NCBI GenBank assembly: GCA_004802705.1
Contig: SGPL01000402.1
Span: 1-30,697, forward strand
DNA length: 30,697 bases
Source of the DNA: Bondarzewia mesenterica
Lineage: Eukaryota; Basidiomycota; Agaricomycetes; Russulales; Bondarzewiaceae
Direction of reading: 5' to 3'
Position 1 is the stretch's first letter; each line of letters begins with the position of its first letter. This document shows positions 11,112 to 20,381 of the stretch, piece after piece. Both the position numbers and the translations under genes were made by a program. Below the pieces are notes generated by a model. That model was not told the origin of the DNA. It did not search any database and saw nothing but the letters and a program-made list of their open reading frames with translations.

Positions 11112-12422
11112 ATGAGTTTTCAGGACATAGAGAGAGGTTTGACNCAGCGCTCGNACTCGCCCGCGCGTAACGCCCCGCGCTCTCAGGCAGATGCCGCATT
11201 CACGAATCTCCAATCGTCACTCTCACTGCAGGTGTTCAAGATCAACGCCAATGTACAGGGAATCTTGAAGCTGGTGGACCAGCTGGGAACACCGAGGGAC
11301 TCTNCCACGCTGAGGAAGAGCTTGTGCGTATTTCANCCCGTCGTGCCATACCTCTGTCGCAACGGCAGCGTCTCGTTCCTTCGTCATTCCGAGCTGCCCG
11401 CATGTGCTTTTGACTGAATGCAGTNTGATTATATTTGCTATCTGACAGGCATGATCTCACGGAGACAACGCGTGCAATGGCGAAGCGCGGATCAGANGAC
11501 TTGAAGAAGCTTGCCGCANTTCAAGNTACACTGGTATGCCGCTCACCTCGATCGCCNAAACCCGTCCTTATCCCATTCCCCCTTCCTTGCTTTTGCCCCT
11601 CCNGAATTCTTCATTCCCGAATNATGTGGGAATAAGCCAGACAAGAAGATGACCCTCACGAAGACGTCCCACGACTTCCAGNTGTCCTTGGTTGCGTTTC
11701 AGCGTGCGCAGCAGGTGAGCGCCGAACGTCAGAGGACGGTTGTAGAAGGCGTGAAATTAGCTGTGGAGGAGGAGNCCGCNCCGTGAGTGCTTTTTTCGTG
11801 TTTCAGGTCAGGCTGTAGATGTTGATCGAAAGAATGGTCCNTGTGATATGCGGGGTAACGCTGTGTTCTTAGGCACGATGGACAGATAAGCGCTTCACCT
11901 GAACANCGGCAGGCGCAGGCGTTCCAGTCAACTTTNTCNCCGCACGAGATTGCATACCAGGANTCATTAACNCAGGAACGAGAGACGGAGATCCGGGAGA
12001 TCGAGACAGGTATCCACGAACTGTCAGAAATCTTCCGCGACCTCGGGACACTCGTGAACGAGCAGGGCGGNATGATCGGTGCGNTATACCCTTCTCTAAN
12101 TCATCNNTTCANTTTTTGANGCATGTGGTCTTGNNTATGCCCGTTNNCAACCGNCAAATTGATCTNATTTNCTGTGTTGTTTCTGTGGATGCAGACAATA
12201 TCGAGTCAAACATTTCCTCNATTGCGGTGGATACATCCGGCGCNGCGGAGGAGCTTACCACTGCGTCTGAATACCAGCGCAAGGCGGGGCGGAGGGCTGC
12301 GTGTCTGATGATCGTTATGGTTGTAGTGGTGGCTATTGTATTGCTGGCGGTACGTCTGCATTGCCTCTCCATTCAAAAGTCTAACCTCATATTTGGGCCC
12401 CTGTTTCTAGATTCTGTCTTAA
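11112..12422 (+). CDS. PEP12: Endosomal/vacuolar Qa-SNARE, Pep12/syntaxin-7 type
   Basis: A tail-anchored SNARE that drives fusion of vesicles with late endosomes or the vacuole. The ATG at 11112 opens MSFQDIERGL, typical of this group. Exons join in frame at TTG-CAT (KSLHDLTETTRAMAKRG), at TLPDKKMTLTKTSHDFQ, at PHDGQIS and at GGMIDNIESNI. The N-terminal three-helix (Habc) domain runs from about residue 25 to 120. The SNARE helix includes EIFRDLGTLVNEQGGMIDNI, with the zero-layer glutamine in NEQG, and then EYQRKAGRRAA. A single C-terminal membrane segment, MIVMVVVVAIVLLAILS, ends at the TAA at 12420-12422 after a last intron. Length is about 270 residues, normal for the family. Scattered Ns hide a few residues. 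Pep12 is the closest fit; Vam3 and Pep12 are not separable by eye. Confidence 0.9.
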
Positions 12423-13410
12423 GCTGTTGGCCTGTGCTTTGCACCTTGGATGTATGATGGACACTATTTTTTTTATGGTAATATATTTGGTNNTNNNNNN
12501 NNNNNNNNNNNNNNNNNNNNNNNNNNNNNNNNNNNNNNNNNNNNNNNNNNNNNNNNNNNNNNNNNNNNNNNNNNNNNNNNNNNNNNNNNNNNNNNNNNNN
12601 NNNNNNNNNNNNNNNNNNNNNNNNNNNNNNNNNNNNNNNNNNNNNNNNNNNNNNNNNNNNNNNNNNNNNNNNNNNNNNNNNNNNNNNNNNNNNNNNNNNN
12701 NNNNNNNNNNNNNNNNNNNNNNNNNNNNNNNNNNNNNNNNNNNNNNNNNNNNNNNNNNNNNNNNNNNNNNNNNNNNNNNNNNNNNNNATGACATCTGTGG
12801 TAACCTGTGGTACTACTACACTACATGGTAGGTTAGTACGCCGACGCTGAGGCGTACTGGCTGANGCGCTGGGATTGGCTGCTGGCTTGCCTTTTTTTGC
12901 GTGCCANACGCCAAACACGCGGTAAGTGCGTGCCAAGGCCGGGGCTTGGGTCAGCAATTGCTAAATACGATTCGGAGAGCGGGATAACNACCAGAGACCG
13001 TCAGACACTGCCTGTGTTGAGCATGAGGTCCATCAATCACTGCACATATCGTAACGCGAAAGTAAGGGGCCGAAAATAACTGCAAGACAGACAAAATGGT
13101 CTTTGACATGTTATGTTGTGTTGTGGGTGCACGTGAGGGGCGGAAAGAGCANNNNANNGNNTCTGACCGGGACCATCTAGATAAAGTTACCAAATGCGGA
13201 AGGTGTTTGCTTTTCTCCAGAATTTGGCGCCATGCGTCCGAGATGTTTTATAAACGCAATCGCCCCGCCATTAAATCGAACCTGTCCTCGTCTGCTCCAC
13301 CTGTCCCCGCCGGATCCNATGTCCCCTGTGTCCGACACGCACCACCTCACTGCGCTTTGACATTCGGTTTGCTCGACCCACGATGCAGTTGATCTCGCGC
13401 GCAGAGGTCG
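12423..13410. other. Intergenic region containing an assembly gap
   Basis: Bases 12495-12787 are an unbroken run of N (293 bases), so content there is unknown. The readable flanks hold the 3' end of the SNARE transcript and the region upstream of the DUF6533 gene. The frame at 13096-13392 starts with ATG but ends just before the next gene and matches nothing known to me. Confidence 0.6.
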
Positions 13411-15460
13411 ATGTCGGACCTCTTCGCGGTTCGTGAGTGTCGATTCAATTAGATGTGTCATGTTGAAGAGGCTAATTCGAACTTCGGGATCGCCTTGTAC
13501 GTCTAGGATAAGAACACAGGTNGGATTTTCCTCGCTTGACGTGCTCGACGTCGACTAGTCTGCTGACGCCCGATCTTATACTTTCAATGCAGTACGTCGG
13601 CCTGGCTGCGTTTACCATCTTGATATGGGATCACATCATCACGTTCTCTGACGAAGTGAGCTTTCGGTGCCTGTCGTGATTGCTCTGCTTCCTGACCGAG
13701 ATCGTTCCAGGTAGAATATGTTTGGAAGGGAAATAAAGGACCTCGTACGTCTTGTTTATAATTGGAGCGCTGTCGAGAATCGTGTGCTCACTCGCAGTGA
13801 CACAGTTGTATATCTATTCCTCTTCGTGAGCGTCAATGATCTATACTTATGGGTCCAGACTTCTGATCCAGTCCTCCCTAGAATCGATATTTTACGCCCG
13901 TCGCGTTCATTATTAATCTATACGGTTCGTCAGCAATCCTTCCGTAATCATTGCCTCACAATATCAACTATTTGTTATTCAATTCAGCTTATTTTGGACG
14001 TACATGGACTGATAATGTGAGCTTCTGATGTTTGACGGCCGGCGANACATGCTGACGATCCTTCTAATGACAGTCGTGAGTGCATAATAGGCTGCTACTA
14101 ACATGTTGGCGGGTGCTCATTCAAATACACGCAGATGCGCTCACTTTGTCCGATACGAGGGCAGCATGACCATGATAGGAATCACAGTAGTCGCTCTCAT
14201 GATTTTCCTTCGGTAAGCCAAGAGGATCACCCCTTTCTTTTCTGGTCTCAATTTAAATCATGAAAAATCTCTGCTAGGATCCGCGCGTTGTATCATAGGA
14301 TATTTTTCGTGCAAGCAATTGTCTTTACAATCCTACTGGTCTTTATCGGCGTAAATGCATGGCTCATGACACACGGCGTAGGTGCGTTTTGTCGGTTACA
14401 CTTCCACGAAGAACTGAGCGCTGAGGTCCCGTATAGCTGTACGGCCAACGGCCGACCTACGGCCCTTTGTTGACTGTTAGTGCTAAGTCCTATATAAGGA
14501 TACAACAGCAGCCGCTGACCTGCATTCGTATATTTATATTTAGCTTGCACAATGATCTTCGATCCAAAAATGTAAGCGCTCGCTTTACCTCGTGTTACCG
14601 CAGGCTTTATCTAGTCTCACAACCTGCGTTCAATACAGTGGCCCCATTGCCGCTGCTTCCGCGTGGCTGCCGCTTCTATATGACACGGTCGTCGTCGTTC
14701 TTGTCATCCACCGCACGATCAAGCCGCTGTGGAGGCAAGATGCCGGACAGATTCTCCGCGTCATTCTACAAGAGGGACTGGCTTACTACAGGCAAGTCAA
14801 TTTTCTGGGTTATATGGCAGTGAAAAATCGCTGACGAGTACTTGTGCACAGTGTCATTTTTTCTGTTACTCTTGTGTTGACTATTATGATTGTGTCCGCC
14901 AACCCGTCGGTGCGAAATATCACAGCGCAGTGAGTGCTTTTCTTGATGAAACTAAGCTCCACGACTCAAAGTGATCGCTGTTTCGCAGGCTCGAACTCCT
15001 GTAAGCCCATACATCTCACAGCACCACCTCTTCTGACTTATCCATCACCGCCCAATGTGTCACCCTCTCAGCCTTACCGTAAGCTTGTGCCCCGTCACAT
15101 GTATCTTCAAAACGCTCACAATTCTAACACACAATTTCGCAGGTCACGATGATGTCGCGCATCACGATCCATCTACGGCGCTTCGCGCATTTCAACGCGC
15201 TCGGCTACACCGTCTCTATGCCCACGGCGCCACCCGTGGGCGAGCTCACATGGCGCAGCGCTGCTTACCCCTCGCCCGTGCACCGGCGCGTCCCACACGT
15301 CCGACGCGTCGAGTCAGAAGGCTCGTTTTTCGCCATGGTCACGCGCCCTGGTGACGATGTCATCGAAGTCGAGCGTGTGCGATCTGTTGGGTCTGTTCCT
15401 GGCCCGTCAGAGCAGATCGAGATGCGGAATTGGGAGGGGATCGAGAGGCTTGAGCCGTGA
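13411..15460 (+). CDS. DUF6533 domain seven-helix-like membrane protein, about 16 exons
   Basis: A multi-pass membrane protein of a family common in Agaricomycetes; its role is unknown. From YVGLAAFTILIWDHIITF on, I can join 15 exons in frame: 13593-13655, 13711-13744, 13806-13825, 13882-13924, 13988-14016, 14074-14075, 14135-14212, 14278-14381, 14437-14475, 14544-14571, 14615-14791, 14852-14929, 14989-15000, 15072-15078 and 15143-15460. They total 1032 bases, 343 residues plus stop. Family-like landmarks are NRYFTPVAFIINLY, CAHFVRYEGSMTMIGI, FLRIRALY, SCTMIFDP, WLPLLYDTVVVVLVIHRT, LAYYSVIFSVTLVLTIMIVS and QLELLLTVTMMSRITIHLR. Helices are spread along the first 270 residues; the tail is polar. 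The 5' exon is uncertain. MSDLFA at 13411-13428 with a GTTCGT donor fits the phase but leaves a 164-base intron; an ATG at 13453 is an alternative. The intron at 14792 starts with GC. Confidence 0.8.
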
Positions 15461-16201
15461 ACCTGAGATGGAAAGTGGGGAATGCGTTTTCTTTTTCTTT
15501 TTTGGTTATTGCGGTGGTAGCGTGTACGAGATACGTTGGTGACGATAACGATGATTGATGGATTGGATTTACTTGGTAATTAGTCGGGTGGATTCACGAT
15601 GCCAGGGTGCTCATGGATTCTTATGTTGTTGTAACATGCATATGTATGATGTACAATGTTTCGAGGGCATTCTCATTACTATCTTTATTTGATCTAGTGT
15701 AGCACTTGAGAGTTATTTTGCTCAGTATGATACCCTCCGCTTGTTTGTCATTTTTTAAGTATGCAAGGATGTTGATCAGGTCTTCTGGGTGATCTTCTGG
15801 AATCTGAGTGGTTCATCGTGAAATCAGTTGGCTAGGTTGATACCTCATCTTAATTCCACAAGAACATGAAATCAAACATGAAATCATTGCTCTCTGCCCC
15901 AACCGTCTCTCGATAGAGGAATATGTAAGTGACAAAGGAGGGGGGGGGCTTAGCGGGGCTTGAGCTTGACGAAGCCAATGTGTGGTCTCACGTCGAGATT
16001 CAACATCAATGAACGCACGTGTGTCCATTCATTGTCAAAATTATGGGGTAGGCTGGCCTCGGCAAAGGCCGGCTGGCTTGATTTTTATGCCGAATAATTC
16101 ACAAGATGACACCAATTCCTGTACTCCTTGTCGCTCTCACTCTTATTACCCCTCTTTTTTCTACTCTTCATTGAGGAAGATTCTGTGAAGGCTGATGGAA
16201 G
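15461..16201. other. Intergenic region, DUF6533 3' end and lipase promoter
   Basis: The first 200 or so bases are T-rich and probably the 3' untranslated region of the DUF6533 gene. The rest lies upstream of the lipase. A G9 run lies at about 15941-15949. No further gene is seen. Confidence 0.5.
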
Positions 16202-18408
16202 ATGAACAGAGTATGGTTTCCAGTACCCGTCGGCGTGTTTCTCCGCAGAGTGGTTAATGTCATCTCGACGCTTGGCATAACGCATCACTACCTCCTTCCT
16301 CGTTCGGAGGTCGACCAGGAGGCGAATGCGCGCTTACAAAGTTCTAAATTTCCATGTTTTCGATCTCTGGATGATATACGTTCGTTGGATTGGTCTTGGT
16401 GGTCGAATAACGAGCTTGCTTTGACGGGCTCCGGGGATGCTTCTGTCATAACCGGCGCTGCGCGGAAAGAGTGTTTGAGCGAGCATATCACGAAAGGTAC
16501 GTCCATGCAGAGACAGCCAAGGAATAAATTGTTGAAGCTCTCATGTTTAGCTGGTGGTATTTCTATACAGTGGCCGCGCTGGCGATGGCCAGACGTGCCA
16601 CGCCTCTCTTTCTTTGGGGAGAAGCAGGACACTACGCCGGACGTTGGGACGCCTGATGAAGAACAGGAACAGGAAATAAAGCATCAGAATATGCCTACAT
16701 CTCATCCTCGCCGCCCGCCCCCGCGCGATGAGTATGTCGATCCGGCAACGCTAGACACTATCCACCGTTTGATCCTCAGTCCCGTCCTATACGATCCCAT
16801 ACGAACGCCCCGGTATCCAATCGTGTTGTGCCATGGTGCGCAATCCTCTCTTCATATCTGCACATTACAGATTTGATGAATACTGAGGCAGGTCTGTATG
16901 GTTTCGACGTGCGCGGACCATCTGCTTTTCCGAGTCTGCGAATGCACTATTGGTCGAGCATTCTTCACATCCTCCGCAAGACAATTGGCGCGGAAGTCAT
17001 CGTGACTTCAGTTCCAGGGTGGGTGCATAGTTACGCCTGACGGGAAAATGGTTGACATGGACTCATGCAGAACGGGTTCAATCGCGTCGCGTTCGGAAAA
17101 CTTGCACCGGTTCCTTCAGAGCAATGCGCCAGGACGCGGACTCAATTTTTTGGCTCATTCCATGGGGGGTCTTGATTGCCGATACCTAATCACACATATC
17201 AAGCCAACAGAATATAAGCCCTTGTCTTTGACCACCATTGCGACCCCACACCGCGGGAGCGCGTTCATGGATTGGTGTACCGTTCGTGATGCGTCTTTTT
17301 TTTCCTTGTAACATTCAACTTACTTCACTCCCAGGAATACCTGGGACTTGGTAGAACGCGAAAAGAGCAAGAAAGTATTATGCGAGCTGCAAAATCGGCT
17401 GCTGACACACTGGACGCTGTTTCGTCTGCATCCTCTTTCTCCAACCCACCCGACTCCCAGCCTAACTCCAAACCATCCTCTTCGCCCCTTTTCATGTCCT
17501 TCTCCTCGCTTCCCTCCTCCTTCACCACGCTCATACTCTCCATGTTCGACTCGCCGGCGTATGCGAACCTCACCACAACGTACCTCAATACCATCTTCAA
17601 CCCGTTCACGCCGGACGACCCGCGCGTCAAATATTTCAGCGTCGCAGGACGGTTGGAGAATATGAACGTCTGGCACCCTCTTTGGCTACCGAAGATCATA
17701 CTCGATGCCGCCGAGGCGAAAGACAGAAAGCGACTGCAGCGCGACGCGTTGAGCGTGCTGGGCGATGCGTCCACGCAAGTGGACGATGCGAGCTATGCGC
17801 GCAAAATGCTTGATGAGCCGCCGCCGCCGGGGGTCCACGATGACATGTGGGGTCACGACGGTCTGGTGTCCGTCCAGAGTGCGCGATGGGGTGAGTTTTT
17901 AGGCACGATGGAGGGGTGCGATCATTGGCAGTTGCGCGGGGCCAGTGGGATCGAAATGGGCATGGAAATGCCATCTGTTGGGTTAGGGGGCGGCTGGGGG
18001 TTCGGGGATTGGGGTCGGTTCACCAGAGCTTGGACGCGAGCGGATAGGGCGCGGACGACGGCGGCTCAGGAAGGTGGAGGAAATAGCAAGGAGAAAGAGA
18101 AAGAGGCGGAATATATGCTCAAGTCGTCGACGGACAGGCTGTCGACTGTGTTCGATTGGCTCGTCGAGCAGGTGCCGATGGATTCTCTAGCATCGCTCAA
18201 CCTCAAGAGCCGCGTGCACCAAGAGGCGAAGGAGCGGAAGGAGCAGGGGATGGAGACCAAGGAGAAGAGAGAGAGGAAGGAGAGGAAGAAACAGAGGAAA
18301 AGTGATCTAGAGTCGGATAAAGACCTGGAGAGGTTTTATGTCGCGTTGACAAGAAGTTGTACGATGAGGGGTTGTGATCTCAGTGGGGCGCTGATTTTTG
18401 GCGGCTAG
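16202..18408 (+). CDS. TGL2: Alpha/beta-hydrolase triacylglycerol lipase, Tgl2-like
   Basis: A serine lipase expected to cleave acylglycerols; yeast Tgl2 is mitochondrial, and this location is inferred only. Exons: 16202-16496, 16551-16835, 16892-17018, 17071-17281 and 17335-18408. The first intron (54 bases, no stop) is the least certain. The core starts PIVLCHGLYGFDVRGP, the oxyanion-hole segment. Next come AEVIVTSVPGTGSIASRSE, the nucleophile elbow AHSMGG (serine), ATPHRGSAFMDW, a likely acid in MWGHDGLVSV and the histidine in GCDHWQLRG. The protein is about 650 residues, far longer than yeast Tgl2 (about 326). The extra length is an N-terminal extension, a Ser/Pro-rich segment near 17430-17540 and a Lys/Glu-rich helical stretch at about 18070-18310. 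As sequenced the frame ends at 18408. A one-base loss near 18350-18356 probably hides the true end KLYDEGL with TGA at 18375-18377. Confidence 0.83.
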
Positions 18409-18997
18409 ATCTTACGGTCAGTTGGCTCGCTTGGTTGAATGTTCAACGCCTTCAGCCATTTGATACTTTGGATCACTCCTGCTGCCCTCCGCGACAGGAG
18501 GAAATGTGGTTTCAAACGCTGGTGGTTCATATCATTGCAGATGTTTTTTTGGAGCACTCAAACTGTGATGGACTAATATTAATGATGCGGTTGTATGACA
18601 GGTTGTATCCATTGTCTCAATTCAATGGCCATTGCTTACCACAATATTTTGGCATATCCTGTGTAGATTTGGTGGATGGGATATTTTTCTTGAGGAAATA
18701 CAGCGATTGCGGACAATCAGAACGACTCCGTAGCGTATATTAACCGCCAGAGTCCATTTGATCTTGCGTCCCGCCATGAAACGAACATTACAGTTGCGAA
18801 ACAAAAACAAAAACAATTAATCCTGAACATTAGTGGAAGATTGTCTCTGCCCTCTCAGGCCAACTTCCAGCTTCAAGTCGGTAGTAAATGCCGTGGGAAT
18901 CTCTAGCACGTGGGCGACGTGCAAGAATCTCTTTCTTGACACTGCCGATGACAGTGCAGCACAAGTTCCTCCTCTCAGTAGTGTTCAAGTACTCAAG
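18409..18997. other. Intergenic region upstream of the uL5m gene
   Basis: This contains the 3' flank of the lipase and the promoter and leader of the ribosomal protein gene. A 37-codon upstream frame starts with ATG at 18888-18890. A probable leader intron (GTGCGT donor, TTATTAG acceptor) spans 18998-19055, ending exactly at the main ATG. No other gene is seen. Confidence 0.45.
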
Positions 18998-19055
18998 GTG
19001 CGTCGTCGTTGCATACCAGAGTGAAAACCCATTTACAATCATTTATTATTATTAG

Positions 19056-19955
19056 ATGAGCTCCACTGCTGTAGTCCGCAAAGCAGCTGCGAAACCCATC
19101 CGGTCGCTGCGACCGACTCGCAGCGCACCAAAAATCCGCAGACCGCTCAGGCGCGACCGTGACGGCCTCCCAGTCCCTCATGTCAACATCATCCTTCGCG
19201 ACACGCACCCGACACGTCTCGGGGACCACTACTACACCACCCTACAGGATGACCTGCTCTACATGACCTACAAGCACGAGTCAGAAGCTCGTCCCCCGCC
19301 GCGCCAGATCCGCCTCACATTCGACCCTGAAGACCCATACACGAAATTGCGCTATAACCCGCCCGTCGGCGGCTCTCAGCTCGGTCGTAAACTTGCACCA
19401 CCGACAACGGTAGAGAACGTCGTGCGCCTGGAGCGCATCGCGCTGCACATGATGGCGAAGGACGCGCTCACGAGCCGACAGAACCTGCTCGGTCCCATCA
19501 TGCTGTTCCGCGCGCTTTCTGGTGAGACGGAGCGTGGGGGAGGACGACACGCCGTCGAGGGTGTGCAGATTGTGAACGGTATCAAGACCGTCGGCGGTTG
19601 GACGCGCCCGGGCTTGCCGCTCGGCGTCAAGGTCGAGATGAAGGGTCCGAAAATGTACGAGTTCCTGGGCACCCTCACCGAGTTCGTCCTCCCCCGCCTG
19701 CGCGAGTTTCCCGGGATCATCATGCCCGCGGCGTCACAGACAATGCACAGTCCTAGTGGCGTTTCGGGTGTCGTCTCGTTCGGTCTGCCCCCAGAAGCCA
19801 TGGGCCACTTCCCCCAAATAGAAGTCAACCTCGATGCGTATCCAAAGACGTACGGCATGCACATACATTTCATTACCAACGCGACCGGCGAAGGCGCACA
19901 AAACAAGGCGCGAAAACTTCTTTCTGGCTTCCAGATTCCCTTCACGCGCAAGTAA
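19056..19955 (+). CDS. MRPL7: Mitochondrial large-subunit ribosomal protein uL5m (MRPL7)
   Basis: A component of the mitochondrial 54S subunit that binds 5S-like or central-protuberance RNA in bacteria and its equivalent in mitochondria. It is a single uninterrupted frame of 299 residues, a usual length for fungal uL5m. The N-terminus is rich in Arg, Ala and Ser (VVRKAAAKPIRSLRPTRSAP), as expected for a mitochondrial import signal. The uL5 core follows: PTTVENVVRLERIALHMM, then VEGVQIVNGIKTVGGW, GPKMYEFLGTLTEFVLPRLR with the family-typical FPGI after it, then SFGLPPEA and YGMHIHFITNA near the C-terminus. The stop TAA is at 19953-19955. The start ATG lies directly after a splice-acceptor-like TTATTATTAG, so the leader is probably spliced. 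Codon use is strongly C/G-ending, as expected for a well-expressed gene. Confidence 0.93.
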   Translation: MSSTAVVRKAAAKPIRSLRPTRSAPKIRRPLRRDRDGLPVPHVNIILRDTHPTRLGDHYYTTLQDDLLYMTYKHESEARPPPRQIRLTFDPEDPYTKLRYNPPVGGSQLGRKLAPPTTVENVVRLERIALHMMAKDALTSRQNLLGPIMLFRALSGETERGGGRHAVEGVQIVNGIKTVGGWTRPGLPLGVKVEMKGPKMYEFLGTLTEFVLPRLREFPGIIMPAASQTMHSPSGVSGVVSFGLPPEAMGHFPQIEVNLDAYPKTYGMHIHFITNATGEGAQNKARKLLSGFQIPFTRK

Positions 19956-20381
19956 CGGCCGCTCGTCTGCTCCAGCTCTCTCGTTCCTTCACTCTCGACT
20001 TGTCAGTCTTTGCGTCCCTCTTCAAATGTCATAGCATGCTCACTTCCTTTGCCTTTTTTTTTAATTTTTTTTTTTTGATATTCTAATGCATCCCATAACT
20101 TATAGATTAGACAGTATCACTAATACAGTATCATTTAAAGAGTGCGCTGAATTGATGCGAGGATGNAGGACAGTGTGTGCAATGAGCCGGGGTAATGAGT
20201 GCCTATGATGTGAATGCAAAATAACTCAAGGAATGGAAAATGGACGTGCTGAGAGGGAAGACATACATAACCGACGAAAGGAAGTGACGATGATCCCCAA
20301 GAAGAAAAAAACCATCACAGAGTACAGTGTTGCGAAGTCAAACGAATGATCATCCATCGTGAACGAAGGCGATATCCAGTG
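19956..20381. other. Convergent 3' flanks of uL5m and kinase genes
   Basis: The two genes converge here. A T-rich tract at about 20056-20077 (runs of T broken by AA) lies in the 3' region of the ribosomal protein gene. No gene or clear terminator motif beyond that. Confidence 0.5.

Noticed and set aside
12373..12957. Long frames across 12495-12787
   Set aside because: They consist almost wholly of the N gap and carry no information.
14440..14468. Short repeated ACGGCC motif
   Set aside because: Three imperfect copies in about 25 bases, explained by a coding exon; too short to call a repeat element.
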